Positions 51,582 to 62,349 of a stretch of 64,000 bases of DNA are shown in pieces. Position 1 is the first letter of the stretch; the number at the start of each line of letters is the position of its first letter. A program made the position numbers and the translations under genes. The notes below the pieces were generated by a model, which was given only the letters and a program-made list of their open reading frames with translations, had not been told where the DNA came from and ran no database searches. This DNA comes from RGIG2945 sp045540355 (GTDB lineage Bacteria > Bacillota > Clostridia > Oscillospirales > Acutalibacteraceae): NCBI GenBank assembly GCA_045540355.1, contig JAZQHB010000053.1:1-64000 (forward strand), in the 5' to 3' direction.

Positions 51582-54500
51582 ATGAAGTTTAATGAATTGT
51601 CTTCAAAGCCTGATTTTTCCGAAATCCATAAAGAAGTAAGTGATTTTTGGAAAGAAAACAAGGTATTTGAAAAATCAGTTTCAAAAAATGAATCAAGTGA
51701 GGTTGTCTTTTACGACGGCCCTCCTTTCCCTACAGGTAAGCCGCATCACGGAACTGTACTTGTTTCCTTTATTAAAGACATGATCGCTCGTTACTGGACA
51801 ATGAAAGGTTTCAGTGTACCCAGAGTATGGGGCTGGGATTGCCATGGTCTTCCTATTGAAAACCAAGCTGAAACTTTGATGGGAATTACTGACAAAAACG
51901 AAATCGAGGATTCTATCGGTATCGATAAATTTAACGAAAAGTGTTTTGAGATTGTTTCAAGCAATAACGAATCATGGCGTGAATATATCGAACAGATGGC
52001 TCGTTGGGTAGATTACGATAATGCCTATAAAACCATGAATCCTTCTTTCATGGAAAGTGTTATGTGGGCATTTAAAACTTGCTATGATAAGGGTTTGATC
52101 TATAAAGATTATCGTGTAACCCCTTACTGCACCCACTGTGAAACTTCGCTCTCTATTTCTGATACTCGTGAATCTGACTCAACCCGTCCGCGTCAGGATC
52201 GTTGGGTTGTCGTGAAATTTAAAACTGACGAAGTTTTAGACGGTAAGAGAGTTTATCTGCTTGCCTGGACAACCACTCCCTGGACACTGCCTTCAAATAT
52301 GTGTCTTGCAGTTGGTGCATCGCTTACCTACGCGTATGTTGAGGTCGATGGCGAAATTTTTGTTGCCGGTAAAGAAACTCTTGCTAATTTCGAGAAAGTT
52401 TTCGGCAAGGAACCCAATATTGTAAAAGAATGTGTCGGTGCTGACCTTGTTGGTAAATCATACGAACCTTTATTCCCGTATTTTGCTGACAAAAAAGCAA
52501 CAAGCGAAAAGGCTTTTACAGTTGTTACAGCCGACTATGTCGGTTCTGAAGAAGGTGTTGGTATCGTACATACTGCACCCGCATTTGGTGAAGATGACTA
52601 TTGGACCTGCAAAAACAATCAGGTTCCGTTAGTAAATCCTGTAGACTCCAAGGGTCGTTTCACCGAAGAGATTTCTGATTTCTATCCGCTTCAGGGTGAG
52701 AAAAATGTTATTGAGATGAATCCTATCGTTATTCGCTTTTTGTATGATAACGGCAAAGCTGTTGCAGACGGTACGATAGAACATAACTATCCTCACTGTT
52801 GGCGTTGTAAGCGTCCGCTTATTTATAAAGCTATGGATGCTTATTACTTTGACATTGGTAAGATTAAGGACCGTCTGATCGAGCTTAACGAGCAGATCAA
52901 TTGGATCCCCGAAACCGTAAAGCACGGTCGTTTTGGTAACTGGCTTGAGGGTGCTCGTGATTGGAATATCTCCCGTAATCGTTATTGGAGTACTCCTATT
53001 CCGATTTGGAAATGTGATCACGAAGGATGTAATCACGAGGAAGTTCTCGGTAGTGTTGAAGAAATCTATCAGAAATCAGGCATCAAGCTCACCGACCTGC
53101 ACAGACAGTTTATGGATAATGTAACCTACACCTGTCCCGTTTGCGGCGGCACTATGCGTCGTATCCCCGAAGTTTTGGACTGCTGGTTTGAAAGCGGAAG
53201 TGTTCCCTTTGCACAGAAACATTATCCCTTTGAAAACAAGGAATGGTTTGACAGTCATTTCCCCTGTGATTTCATCGTTGAATATACAGGTCAGATTCGT
53301 TGCTGGTTCTACTATCTCCATGTTCTTGCAGTTGCACTGTTTGATCGCCCCGCTTTCCAGAACTGTGTTGTTCACGGAACTATTTTGGCTAAAGACGGTA
53401 AGAAGCTCTCCAAGTCCTCAAAGAACTACACCGACCCCATGGAGCTTATGCATAAATACGGCACAGATGCTTTGCGTTTATATATGTATCAGAGTAATGC
53501 GATGCTCATAGGCGACCTGATGTTTGATGATAACGGTATTATGGACGCTTATCAGCAGTTGATACTTCCCTTCTGGAACGCTTGCAACTTCTTTATTTCC
53601 TATGCTAACATCGATAATTACACTCCCTCTGCCGATGTTGTTCCTAACAGCAACAATCAGTTGGATAAATGGGTATTAGCAAAGTTATATCAAACCGAAA
53701 AAGCCATAACTGAAAATATGGACGATTATCAGATCAATCACTATGTTGAGCACATGCTTTCTCTTGTTGACGGTATTACAAACTGGTACATCCGTCGCTC
53801 AAGAAGAAGATTCTGGGCAACAGGTCTTACCGAGGATAAAAAACAGGCATACGATACTTTATATTATGTCCTCGTTAACTGTACTAAGCTTTTTGCACCG
53901 GTAGCACCTATCATTTCCGAAAAAATTTATAAGTTGTTTACCGATGATTACTCTGTGCATCTGGCACAATGGCCCGATATTCCTGAAGAGTTCAAAAACG
54001 AAGAGCTTGTTAAGGATGTTGACCTTGTTCAGAATATCATTACGCTTGCTCGTTCTATCCGTAACAAAAACCGCGTAAAGAATCGTCAGCCCTTGAGCGA
54101 ATTGAAGTTGGCGATATCTGATGCAAGTCGTCTTGCAAGCATCAATGAGTTCACAGATGTAATTGCTGAAGAATTGAATGTTAAGAATGTAGAATTGATT
54201 GAGGAAGCAAGCGATATCGCAACAATTAAATGTGATCCTAACTTTAATGAAATAAGAAATCGTTATCCCACTCGCATACCTGAGATTATCAAGGCTGTTA
54301 AATCTAATAAATACAGAATTGATGGCGAAAATGCTGTTCTTGAAATTAACGGTGTTGAAGAAACATTTGATAAGAGTATAATTCTTGTTACCTACATCGC
54401 TAAAGAAGGATTGTTTGTTGCAAGCCAGAACGGTATCGTTGTATCATTAGATTTAACTATAACAGACGAACTTCGTGCAGAAGGTCTTGCTCGAGAGGTT

Positions 54501-54719
54501 GTTCGTAATATTCAGGATACACGCAAAAAAATCGGTTGCGAAATCATGGATAAAATTCTGATTTACTCTCCGAACGAAGATGTATTCCCGAAAGACTGGA
54601 CTGAATATATCTGTTCCGAAACAATGAGTTCTTATCAGGAAATCAATGAGTTCGATTCAGAAATTGAGATTGTAACCGATGATAAACTCACAATCAAGGT
54701 TTATGTTAAAAAGATCTAA
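51582..54719 (+). CDS. ileS: Isoleucyl-tRNA synthetase
   Basis: A 1,045-residue class I synthetase. The HxGH signature reads H-H-G-T at 55-58 ('PPFPTGKPHHGTVL'), 'GWDCHGLPIE' follows, the CP1 editing domain is at about 190-390, the catalytic 'WISRNRYWSTPIPIW'-type segment is near 470 (here 'WNISRNRYW'), zinc-type 'CDHEGC' and 'CPVCGG' pairs lie within the CP region, and the KMSKS loop reads K-K-L-S-K-S. The C-terminal anticodon domain is full length. Residue order and length fit the IleRS2-like (eukaryote-like) group rather than the common bacterial IleRS1. The ATG at 51582 has a GGGAGTG site; an upstream extension to 51534 would start inside the promoter. Confidence 0.93.
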   Translation: MKFNELSSKPDFSEIHKEVSDFWKENKVFEKSVSKNESSEVVFYDGPPFPTGKPHHGTVLVSFIKDMIARYWTMKGFSVPRVWGWDCHGLPIENQAETLMGITDKNEIEDSIGIDKFNEKCFEIVSSNNESWREYIEQMARWVDYDNAYKTMNPSFMESVMWAFKTCYDKGLIYKDYRVTPYCTHCETSLSISDTRESDSTRPRQDRWVVVKFKTDEVLDGKRVYLLAWTTTPWTLPSNMCLAVGASLTYAYVEVDGEIFVAGKETLANFEKVFGKEPNIVKECVGADLVGKSYEPLFPYFADKKATSEKAFTVVTADYVGSEEGVGIVHTAPAFGEDDYWTCKNNQVPLVNPVDSKGRFTEEISDFYPLQGEKNVIEMNPIVIRFLYDNGKAVADGTIEHNYPHCWRCKRPLIYKAMDAYYFDIGKIKDRLIELNEQINWIPETVKHGRFGNWLEGARDWNISRNRYWSTPIPIWKCDHEGCNHEEVLGSVEEIYQKSGIKLTDLHRQFMDNVTYTCPVCGGTMRRIPEVLDCWFESGSVPFAQKHYPFENKEWFDSHFPCDFIVEYTGQIRCWFYYLHVLAVALFDRPAFQNCVVHGTILAKDGKKLSKSSKNYTDPMELMHKYGTDALRLYMYQSNAMLIGDLMFDDNGIMDAYQQLILPFWNACNFFISYANIDNYTPSADVVPNSNNQLDKWVLAKLYQTEKAITENMDDYQINHYVEHMLSLVDGITNWYIRRSRRRFWATGLTEDKKQAYDTLYYVLVNCTKLFAPVAPIISEKIYKLFTDDYSVHLAQWPDIPEEFKNEELVKDVDLVQNIITLARSIRNKNRVKNRQPLSELKLAISDASRLASINEFTDVIAEELNVKNVELIEEASDIATIKCDPNFNEIRNRYPTRIPEIIKAVKSNKYRIDGENAVLEINGVEETFDKSIILVTYIAKEGLFVASQNGIVVSLDLTITDELRAEGLAREVVRNIQDTRKKIGCEIMDKILIYSPNEDVFPKDWTEYICSETMSSYQEINEFDSEIEIVTDDKLTIKVYVKKI

Positions 54720-54734
54720 TAAAACATATTGATA

Positions 54735-54774
54735 AAAAGTGTGCAGAAAAAATAATCTGCACACTTTTATTTTT
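54735..54774 (+). terminator. Terminator of ileS
   Basis: AAAAGTGTGCAG (54735-54746) pairs perfectly with CTGCACACTTTT (54757-54768), followed by ATTTTTT. Confidence 0.9.
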
Positions 54775-54789
54775 TCAGAAAATATAGAA

Positions 54790-54822
54790 AACGCAGACAG
54801 AGAACCGTCCCCTGTCTGCGTT
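54790..54822. terminator. Hairpin (GAACCGTCC-loop type) between ileS and the surface protein
   Basis: AACGCAGACAG (54790-54800) pairs perfectly with CTGTCTGCGTT (54812-54822); the loop is AGAACCGTCCC. T-runs flank it on both strands to a degree, so it may end the minus-strand gene 7 nt away. The loop sequence resembles a dispersed hairpin common in clostridial genomes (recollection, not searched). Confidence 0.6.
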
Positions 54823-54829
54823 GTTTTAT

Positions 54830-57800
54830 TTATGCATTTGTGACTGATGTAACATCTGTGTAAAGAGTTACGATTTCGCCTGATTTTGTATCAAGATAAA
54901 CTACAAATCCTCTTGCATATAAAGTCTTCCCTGCCGATGTCTTTACAGTTAACTGATACTGTCCGTCATTGGTTGTATGTACCGTTCTGTAAAGTCTGAT
55001 CTTACCTTCATTTTCGGGTTCTGAATGTCCTTCAAAGGTAAGAATTTCTTCTGTCGCAAGACTTGCATCCTGTGTTAGCAACAAACCTGAACTTACAAAT
55101 ACATAATCTTTTGGTACTTCTCTTGTTACCATAAATTCTGCCTTGTATGTTGTTGCGGTCGGTTCTTTTATGGTTGTTGACAAAACTACGGTTGCCTTTT
55201 CCGCTACTTCTTCAGTTGTAAACAATGCTGTTACAGTCAAATCTTTGTATACATAGAATCTGAATTCTTTGTCATAGCTTACAATCGTTTTTCCGTCGAA
55301 TGTCCAACCTGCGAAGTTCTGACCTTGCGGTACCTGACTATCCGTTATTACTGCTGTAATCGGTGTGTTGTAGTAATATTTACTTTCGGTTACAGTTTCA
55401 CCAATTACGATTGTGATTGTATGCATATTATTCAGAGGTCTGTATATTGCTTTTACAATAAGATTTCCGTTTACTTCCGTAGTTTCGGTATCCCATCTGT
55501 CAAATACATAACCTGCATTTTCTGTTGTCAGTATAGGTTCTGTTGCCGAACCGCCTTTGGCTACCCTCTGAATATCAACTACCATTTTGAGGATTGAATC
55601 TACAAATACTACTGTGAAATAATCTGAATTGATTTCCTCGGAATATACCGCCTCAATCTTTTTGTCAGCTTCCATCACAAATGTGTATTCCGATGAGTAA
55701 GAAACTATTCTCATTCTGTCATCTCTCCAGAACATAAAGTCTCTTTTTTCGCCATCGTAGAGGTTTGCTTTAATTGTAACCTCTGTTCCTTCAGGTAACT
55801 TTGTATGATAAAGATTATCTTCAAGCGTTGCGTCTTTTCCGTTAATGCTTACTGTTATATATGCATCGGGTGATGTAGCCAAAATGTCATAGCCTTCAAC
55901 TTCTGTCCAATGTGCATAGAGAGTATGATTCAATGTTTTGGCAACTATTGTATCTTCGGTAATAAGATCGCCTGATCCACTTGATGTGTACCAACCTGCA
56001 AAAGCATAGCCTTCTCTTGTTGCTATCGGAAGCTCTCCGTAAGGACTGTCAAAGGTTACCGTTTTGCTTGCGGTGTCACAAGTACCGCCGTTTGCAGAGA
56101 ATGAGACTTTGTACTCATTGGGACTCCACATTGAATACAGTTTTACAACTTCTCCGTCAACTGCTGTAAGGTTTATGAATTTTGAATTCAACTCATAGAA
56201 AGTTCCTGTGCCGTCCGGCTTTGTATTCCAACCTGCTGTTCTGTATCCTGTTTTTGAGAATGTATTTGTCGGAATTGTGTATTGTACATCGTAGGTACAC
56301 ACATCACTTTCAGGTCCTGTTCCCAAACCGCCGTTAGAATCGTAATCTACCGTATATGTAATAGCTGTCCAATGTGCATATAGGGTCTGTGCGGCCGTAA
56401 TTGTAACTTTTGTTGATTCTGTTATCTGCGTACCGCTGCTTGCCGTCGTAAACCAGCCGCTGAAAATGTAACCGACTTTTGTAGGTGTCGGGAGAGTGCC
56501 GTAGGTTGATGCATAGGTTACTGTTATACTTGCAGTACCACAGCTGCCTCCGTTTGCATCAAAGGTTACTGTGTAGGTGTTGGCTGTCCATTGTGCATAG
56601 AGGGTTGCTGCGGCATTTGCCGTGTAGCTTGCTCCTGATGCGTAGGCTGTACCTGAGCCGTCTTTTGCCGTATTCCAGTTTTTGAATGTATAACCTGTTC
56701 TTGTCGGTACGGTTGTGCTGAGGGTTAATGCGACATCATGTGTTTTTGTCTGTGACGACGGTGCACCTGAGCCACCGTTAGAATCAAATGTTACTCTGTA
56801 GGTATCTGCGGTCCATTGTGCATAGAGGGTCTGTGCTGCTGTGATTGAAACGGTTGTTGATGCTGTTACCTGCGTGCCGCCGCTTGCCGCCGTATACCAG
56901 CCGTTAAATGTGTAGCCTGTTCTTGTCGGTATGGGAAGTGTACCGTAAGTGCTGTCGAATGTTACTGTCTTGCTTGCAGTGTCACAAGTACCGCCCTCTG
57001 CATTGAAATATACTGTGTAGGTATTGCTTGTAAATTTAAGCCATATTGTTTTTTCGCCTGCAACATCCATCGTTCCGGAAAGTGCGTTTGAACCTGATTG
57101 CACGAAAGTTCTTCCTGCAGCAACCTTAATATCCTTAATCTCATAGGTAGAACCATAAGGATGTTTTGTATAATAATCATTTACATCATCTGCAACCTTA
57201 GTACCATTTACATAGACATCAACAGTTGCATAATTTCCAATATTCGCAGATTCAACACCGTCAAGCAAACCTTTTATGTTGAGGTAATACTCATTAGCAG
57301 TCCATTGTGCATAAAGGGTTGTTCCTGCATTTGCAGTATAGCTTGCTCCTGATGCATAAGCTGTACCTGAGCCGTCTTGTGCCGTATTCCAATTTTTGAA
57401 TGTGTGGCCTTCTTTTGTCGGCTTTGTTGAGCTGAGTGTCAAGGCAACATCGTGTGTTTTTGTCTGTGCTGACGGTGCACCTGAGCCGCCATTTGCGTTA
57501 TAGCTTACTGTGTAAGTATAAGCTGTCCAGTGTGCATAAAGTGTCTGTGCGGCTGTGATTGAAACGGTTGTTGATGCCGTTACCTGTGTACCACCGCTTG
57601 CCGCTGTGAACCATCCGTTAAATGTATAACCGGTCCTTGTAGGTGTCGGAAGTGTGCCGTAGGTTGATGCATAAGTTACCGATTTGCTTGCAGTCGGTGT
57701 TGTTCCGCCGTTGGCATCGAAAGTTACAGTGTATGTATTTGCCGTCCATTTTGCATAAAGCGTTACCGCAGCGTTTGCAGTATAGCTTGCTCCGGCTGCA

Positions 57801-59077
57801 TAGTTTGTACCCGTACCTGCCGAATTGGTATTCCATGTTGAGAATGTATAACCCGTTCTTGTCGGCTTGGTTGAGCTGAGTGTCAATGCTGTTCCGTGTG
57901 TTTTGGTCTGTGCTGACGGTGCACCCGAACCGCCGTTTGCGTTGTAGCTTATCGTATATTTTCTTTCCCAACTAAAGATCGGATAATCGGCATTATCAGA
58001 ATTGGAGTCCGGATAATATGCAGGTGTCGACATGCTTGTATTCATATATTTTGAGCCGTTAGTATCGCCGTAACCTGTTGATTTCAGATAAGCCATCGAA
58101 AGCAACGAGCAATTTGAACTTGTAACTCTGGCGGAGTTTCCAAACAAACTCTGACCGGACAGTGCATAACAATATGTTGTTGTTATCTCATCACCACTAT
58201 GAACACGTCCTGAAATCTGACCCTCATAGTCAGGACTGCCGGCAAAAGTAGCTACGCTGTAGCAACGGGTAATTGTTGTGCCTGACTCCTCTGAATAACA
58301 GACTATACCTCCTACTGCATCAGGACACGAAACAGTCGTGCCTTGAACATAACAACAGCTTATTGATGAAGCTGAATTTGTTACACCGATAAGTGCACCT
58401 GCACTTTGAGCCTTACTTGCGGTAACCGTACCGCCCCTTACAAAGCAATACTGAACAGTTGAGCCGTCACAACTACCAATCAAACCACCTGTACCGTGAA
58501 GATATTCATCAGAGCTGTATGTTGAGGTAACAGAAGGACTTATAAGTCCAACATTTTTTATGATAGCAGAACTGCCTGTTGCACCGAAAAGTCCTGCATA
58601 AGTACGAGTTGAGTTTACTTTGAGTCCTGATATGGTATGACCCTGACCGTCAAAGGTACCCTGGAATTTTCTTGAGTATGCGTTATCTGAAATCTTATAA
58701 CCGCTTTGTCCGCCTATCGGAACCCAATCGTAACCGCTGAGACTTATGTCTGCAGTAAGTTTAATCGTTTTACCGGATAAAGTGCTTGTATTACTATTGA
58801 CCTGATACGACACCCACGCAAGCTTAGCAGCAGTATTTACAACATACGCACCGCTGCTGTCAGTTGAGGGTGCAGTATAGCTCCAGACTGCCTGCTCAGT
58901 AACCTCAAATTCCTCTTGCGGTAATTCAGTCTCACTTTCATCGTTATCAAATAATTGAGATAATTTTTGACCAATATCATCAACCAAGGCAGAAATTTCT
59001 TCCACCCACCCTATTGTTGGTGAATTTGTTACCAACATACAAATTGACATTAATAATGAGATTAGTTTTGAAAGCAC
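54830..59077 (-). CDS. Secreted GLUG / InlB-repeat surface protein
   Basis: A 1,415-residue secreted protein, paralogous at its N-terminus to the one at 1-3726. Residues 1-25 are the signal peptide; about 65-330 are GLUG repeats; about 372-1055 hold eight InlB/Listeria-Bacteroides repeats alternating between two forms: '[14 protein letters not shown] ... NTAxxGSGT' and 'NGGTxxTASKTV ... [17 protein letters not shown]'. A ~90-residue non-repeat insert (about 596-686) interrupts them. The C-terminal ~350 residues are a further divergent InlB-like unit and a beta-rich domain. No LPxTG or membrane anchor is visible. Start codon is GTG, with a GGAGGAATT site. A consensus promoter lies 80-107 bp upstream. 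Confidence 0.87.
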   Translation of the reverse strand: MLSKLISLLMSICMLVTNSPTIGWVEEISALVDDIGQKLSQLFDNDESETELPQEEFEVTEQAVWSYTAPSTDSSGAYVVNTAAKLAWVSYQVNSNTSTLSGKTIKLTADISLSGYDWVPIGGQSGYKISDNAYSRKFQGTFDGQGHTISGLKVNSTRTYAGLFGATGSSAIIKNVGLISPSVTSTYSSDEYLHGTGGLIGSCDGSTVQYCFVRGGTVTASKAQSAGALIGVTNSASSISCCYVQGTTVSCPDAVGGIVCYSEESGTTITRCYSVATFAGSPDYEGQISGRVHSGDEITTTYCYALSGQSLFGNSARVTSSNCSLLSMAYLKSTGYGDTNGSKYMNTSMSTPAYYPDSNSDNADYPIFSWERKYTISYNANGGSGAPSAQTKTHGTALTLSSTKPTRTGYTFSTWNTNSAGTGTNYAAGASYTANAAVTLYAKWTANTYTVTFDANGGTTPTASKSVTYASTYGTLPTPTRTGYTFNGWFTAASGGTQVTASTTVSITAAQTLYAHWTAYTYTVSYNANGGSGAPSAQTKTHDVALTLSSTKPTKEGHTFKNWNTAQDGSGTAYASGASYTANAGTTLYAQWTANEYYLNIKGLLDGVESANIGNYATVDVYVNGTKVADDVNDYYTKHPYGSTYEIKDIKVAAGRTFVQSGSNALSGTMDVAGEKTIWLKFTSNTYTVYFNAEGGTCDTASKTVTFDSTYGTLPIPTRTGYTFNGWYTAASGGTQVTASTTVSITAAQTLYAQWTADTYRVTFDSNGGSGAPSSQTKTHDVALTLSTTVPTRTGYTFKNWNTAKDGSGTAYASGASYTANAAATLYAQWTANTYTVTFDANGGSCGTASITVTYASTYGTLPTPTKVGYIFSGWFTTASSGTQITESTKVTITAAQTLYAHWTAITYTVDYDSNGGLGTGPESDVCTYDVQYTIPTNTFSKTGYRTAGWNTKPDGTGTFYELNSKFINLTAVDGEVVKLYSMWSPNEYKVSFSANGGTCDTASKTVTFDSPYGELPIATREGYAFAGWYTSSGSGDLITEDTIVAKTLNHTLYAHWTEVEGYDILATSPDAYITVSINGKDATLEDNLYHTKLPEGTEVTIKANLYDGEKRDFMFWRDDRMRIVSYSSEYTFVMEADKKIEAVYSEEINSDYFTVVFVDSILKMVVDIQRVAKGGSATEPILTTENAGYVFDRWDTETTEVNGNLIVKAIYRPLNNMHTITIVIGETVTESKYYYNTPITAVITDSQVPQGQNFAGWTFDGKTIVSYDKEFRFYVYKDLTVTALFTTEEVAEKATVVLSTTIKEPTATTYKAEFMVTREVPKDYVFVSSGLLLTQDASLATEEILTFEGHSEPENEGKIRLYRTVHTTNDGQYQLTVKTSAGKTLYARGFVVYLDTKSGEIVTLYTDVTSVTNA

Positions 59078-59155
59078 AATAATTCCTCCGTGACATTATA
59101 AAATCCAATTTACTATTCCTATTAAAAAAATAATAAATTTTCAGAAAAACAGCTA

Positions 59156-59184
59156 ATTATATCACATAAAAAATGTTATGTCAA
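59156..59184 (-). promoter_or_regulatory. Consensus SigA promoter of the GLUG/InlB-repeat gene, with dyad
   Basis: On the minus strand TTGACA (complement of 59179-59184), a 17-bp spacer and TATAAT (complement of 59156-59161). The spacer carries an ACATAA...TTATGT dyad, which could be an operator. Confidence 0.8.
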
Positions 59185-59240
59185 ACAGTTTTATTAAATT
59201 TTAAAACCATTAGACGAATAATTATGCTTTGGATTATCTC

Positions 59241-59269
59241 TTGATAAAAAAAGGCATTTGTGCTATACT
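59241..59269 (+). promoter_or_regulatory. SigA-type promoter of fhs
   Basis: TTGATA (59241-59246), a 17-bp spacer, and TATACT (59264-59269), about 30 bp before the start codon. No folate riboswitch is seen. Confidence 0.75.
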
Positions 59270-59299
59270 AAAAAAAATGCTTTTATAAGGAGTTTTATT

Positions 59300-60967
59300 A
59301 TGAAAACTGATATAGAAATTGCTCAGGAAGCGAAGATGAAACCGATAGTCGAAATAGCTGACAAGCTTGGTATAAAAGCTGACGAGTTAGAACCTTACGG
59401 AAAATATAAGGCAAAGATTTCTCAAGAAGCTATCAATAAATTACAGAATAATAAGGACGGCAAATTAGTCCTTGTTACTGCTATCAACCCTACACCTGCC
59501 GGTGAAGGTAAAACTACCACAACTGTCGGTCTCGGTCAGGCTATGGGCATACTCGGTAAGAGTTCGATTGTCGCACTCAGAGAGCCTTCATTGGGTCCTG
59601 TTTTCGGTATCAAGGGCGGTGCTGCAGGCGGCGGATATGCTCAAGTTGTTCCTATGGAAGACATCAATCTTCATTTCACAGGTGATATCCACGCTATTAC
59701 AACCGCTAACAACTTACTCTGTGCAGTTATAGATAACCATTTACAGCAAGGCAACGAATTAAATATTGACCCCAGACAGATTCTCTTTAAGCGTTGTATG
59801 GATATGAATGACAGAGCTTTGAGATTCATCAATGTCGGTCTCGGCGGACCTGTTAACGGTGTTCCGAGAGAAGATCACTTTATGATTTCTGTTGCAAGTG
59901 AAATTATGGCTATTCTCTGCCTTTCAAAAGACATCAATGATTTGAAAGAACGGCTTTCAAAGATCCTTGTTGCCTATACTTATGACGGAAAGCCCGTTTT
60001 TGCTGGTGATCTGAATGTTATCGGATCAATGGCTGTTCTTTTAAAAGATGCTATCAAGCCAAACCTTGTTCAGACACTCGAAAACACACCCGCACTTATG
60101 CATGGAGGTCCGTTTGCAAATATCGCTCACGGTTGTAACTCTATCGTTGCTACAAAGTTAGGTCTTAAGCTTGCTGATTACTGTATAACAGAAGCCGGCT
60201 TCGGTTCAGACCTCGGTGCTGAAAAATTCTTTGATATCAAATGCCGTGCAGGCGGACTTAAACCCTCTGCTGTTGTTTTAGTTGCAACATTGAGAGCTTT
60301 GAAGTATAACGGTGGTGTTTCAAAAGAAAATGTCAAGGACGAAAATGTTGAAGCATTGAAGAAAGGTATTGTAAACCTCGGTGCTCATATTGACAGTCTT
60401 AAGCAGTTTGGTATTCCGATTATCGTTGCAGTTAACCGTTTTCATACTGATACGGATGCTGAAATTAAGGTTCTTTCCGATTACTGCGAAAACCTTGGTG
60501 TTGAATATGCACTCAGCGAAGTATTTGCAAAGGGCGGCGAAGGCGGAATTGAGCTCGCCGAAAAGCTTATCAAAGCTTGTGAAGGTGAAAGCAATTTCAG
60601 ATGCCTTTATGATACAGAGAAAACTATCGAGGAAAAAATCACAACAGTTGCACAAAAAGTTTACGGTGCTAAAGGTATCGAATTATCACTCAAGGCACAG
60701 AAATCAATCAAACGAATTGAAGCTTTGGGACTTGATAAGCAACCCGTATGTATCGTAAAAACTCAGTATTCACTCTCTGACGATCCGACATTACTCGGCA
60801 GACCGACAGACTTTAACATTCATGTTTCTGATGTCAGCGTATCCGCAGGTGCAGGCTTCATCGTTGTTTATACAGGAAGCATTATGACAATGCCCGGACT
60901 TCCGAAAAAACCAGCCGCATACACAATCGACATTGACAACGACGGCAACATCACAGGACTTTCATAA
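59300..60967 (+). CDS. fhs: Formate-tetrahydrofolate ligase
   Basis: A 555-residue enzyme that makes 10-formyl-THF from formate, ATP and THF. It has the P-loop '[19 protein letters not shown]' near 62-80, '[37 protein letters not shown]' and the C-terminal '[17 protein letters not shown]'. Length and motifs are typical. The ATG at 59300 follows AAGGAG; an upstream extension from 59258 would lie in the promoter. Confidence 0.95.
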   Translation: MKTDIEIAQEAKMKPIVEIADKLGIKADELEPYGKYKAKISQEAINKLQNNKDGKLVLVTAINPTPAGEGKTTTTVGLGQAMGILGKSSIVALREPSLGPVFGIKGGAAGGGYAQVVPMEDINLHFTGDIHAITTANNLLCAVIDNHLQQGNELNIDPRQILFKRCMDMNDRALRFINVGLGGPVNGVPREDHFMISVASEIMAILCLSKDINDLKERLSKILVAYTYDGKPVFAGDLNVIGSMAVLLKDAIKPNLVQTLENTPALMHGGPFANIAHGCNSIVATKLGLKLADYCITEAGFGSDLGAEKFFDIKCRAGGLKPSAVVLVATLRALKYNGGVSKENVKDENVEALKKGIVNLGAHIDSLKQFGIPIIVAVNRFHTDTDAEIKVLSDYCENLGVEYALSEVFAKGGEGGIELAEKLIKACEGESNFRCLYDTEKTIEEKITTVAQKVYGAKGIELSLKAQKSIKRIEALGLDKQPVCIVKTQYSLSDDPTLLGRPTDFNIHVSDVSVSAGAGFIVVYTGSIMTMPGLPKKPAAYTIDIDNDGNITGLS

Positions 60968-60980
60968 TATCAAACAAAAA

Positions 60981-61008
60981 AGCGATGAGAGTTGGTACTC
61001 CCATCGCT
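60981..61008. terminator. Bidirectional terminator between fhs and the small ORF
   Basis: AGCGATG (60981-60987) pairs with CATCGCT (61002-61008), extended inside by GAGT/ACTC with one mismatch. A T-rich run follows on plus (TGATTTTAT) and six T on minus. Confidence 0.8.
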
Positions 61009-61012
61009 GATT

Positions 61013-61141
61013 TTATGCCTTTAACAATTTCAGACATTTAACCACTGTACATATAAGCATGACTGCTATCGCAAGTTTTCTTATCGCTTCGACCGCTTTT
61101 GTAATTTTGACGATATAGTTTACCATTTTATAATTATTCAT
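61013..61141 (-). CDS. 42-aa small hydrophobic protein overlapping spoVAD
   Basis: An ATG at 61141 overlaps the end of the spoVAD gene (the stop reads ATGAATAA across both), and the frame runs to a TAA at 61013-61015. The product starts MNNYKMVNYIVKITKAVEAI and has one probable transmembrane helix with two Cys (about 24-37). It has no RBS apart from coupling to spoVAD, and a terminator follows at once. No family recognised. Position and stop-start overlap argue for a real gene co-expressed in sporulation. Confidence 0.55.
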   Translation of the reverse strand: MNNYKMVNYIVKITKAVEAIRKLAIAVMLICTVVKCLKLLKA

Positions 61142-62150
61142 TATCATTCACTCTCTCCAAACAAACAAGATGTGCAATAGACGGTATGGGTTCACTTTGC
61201 AATGCAGATACTGCTGACAACAACGCACCTGTGCCTATGAACAAAACTTTTTTAAGCTCGCCCTCTTCCAATCTTCTCAGAATATTCGAACAAACAACCG
61301 CACCGCTGCAACCGCAACCTGAGCCACCTGAATTGACATCTCTGTCATCAAGATTATAAATCATCAGACCGCAGTCGCTATGAACCGCAGATATGTCGAT
61401 ATTTTCTTGTTTTTTGAGCAATTCAAGCAAAAGCTCTGTTCCGACTATACCGAGGTCACCCGTTAAAATCATATCATAATCTTCAGGCGTGGTTTTGGTC
61501 TGCTTAAGGTATTTTGCTATGGTATCACAAGCGGCAGGTGCCATCGCCGCACCCATATTGTTAGCGTCGGTTATGCCCATATCCTGCATCGTGCCTATAA
61601 GCCCCGAAGTGATTTTTACACCATTTCCGCTGTCAGACACAACCACCGCACCCGATGCAGTTGCTGTCCACTGTGCGGTAGGCGGTCGTTGTCCGCCATA
61701 TTCAAGAGGCATTCTGAATTGCTTTTCCGCTGAGCAAAAATGTGACGATGTCGCCGCAACTGTTTTAGAACAAAGTCCTGACTGAGTCATTACTGCTGCC
61801 ATAAGCATAGAAAGTGCCATTGTCGAGCATGCACCGTAAACGCCGACAAAAGGAATACCAAAATCTTTTATACTGAACGCAGTACCGGTACACTGGTCGA
61901 GCAAATCACCCGATATTATCATATCTATATCTTTATTTTCACAACCTGATTTTTCGATTGCTCTTGTTACCGCTTCACGGTGTATTCTGCTTTCGGATTG
62001 CTCCCAGCTATCCTCTCCTGCTTTTGAATCCTCAAATATATAATCGAATTCGTGACAAAGCGGTCCCTCGCCCTCTTTTTTCCCGACAACGGCGGCATGG
62101 GATATTATTGTCGGCTTACTCTCAAAAACAAAAACATTTCCCTCTTTCAT
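61134..62150 (-). CDS. spoVAD: Stage V sporulation protein AD
   Basis: A 338-residue thiolase-fold protein of the SpoVAD family ('GDLLDQCTGTAFSIKDFGIPFVGVYGACSTM', 'SSHFCSAEKQFRMPLEYGGQRPPTAQWTATASGAVV', 'VNSGGSGCGCSGAVVC'). SpoVAD sits in the spore inner membrane complex that takes up dipicolinic acid and is expressed in the forespore. The usual partners spoVAC and spoVAE are not in this window. GGAGG precedes the ATG. Confidence 0.92.
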   Translation of the reverse strand: MKEGNVFVFESKPTIISHAAVVGKKEGEGPLCHEFDYIFEDSKAGEDSWEQSESRIHREAVTRAIEKSGCENKDIDMIISGDLLDQCTGTAFSIKDFGIPFVGVYGACSTMALSMLMAAVMTQSGLCSKTVAATSSHFCSAEKQFRMPLEYGGQRPPTAQWTATASGAVVVSDSGNGVKITSGLIGTMQDMGITDANNMGAAMAPAACDTIAKYLKQTKTTPEDYDMILTGDLGIVGTELLLELLKKQENIDISAVHSDCGLMIYNLDDRDVNSGGSGCGCSGAVVCSNILRRLEEGELKKVLFIGTGALLSAVSALQSEPIPSIAHLVCLERVNDNE

Positions 62151-62206
62151 CTTAACCTCCGCAAATTTTCTTGTTTTTATTATTTACAGTAAATTTAACA
62201 AAATAC

Positions 62207-62244
62207 AAAAAGCCAACCGGAGAATTGCTCTCTGATTGGCTTTT
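62207..62244 (-). terminator. Terminator outside the four-helix-bundle cassette
   Basis: AAAAGCCAA (62208-62216) pairs perfectly with TTGGCTTTT (62236-62244); the inner part adds GAGA/TCTC. On the minus strand TTTTTGTATTTTG follows. Confidence 0.75.
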
Positions 62245-62277
62245 AAGTACTAAGTACTAAACGCTAAACACTAAACG
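62245..62277 (+). repeat. Left 33-nt inverted repeat of the four-helix-bundle cassette
   Basis: Built of degenerate 7-8 nt units (CTAAGTA/CTAAACG/CTAAACA). It matches the inverted copy at 62767-62799 at 29 of 33 positions. A hairpin (GAGGGC/GCCCTC, 62282-62296) lies just inside. Confidence 0.7.
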
Positions 62278-62349
62278 TCGGGAGGGCGTTGCCCTCACCC
62301 AATGTAATAGCTCTATAAAGTACTTATCGTTTATCCGTTAGTTTTGTGA

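Noticed and set aside
59185..59299. Possible folate (THF) riboswitch before fhs
   Set aside because: The predicted leader is about 25-30 nt, too short, and no THF aptamer core was recognised.
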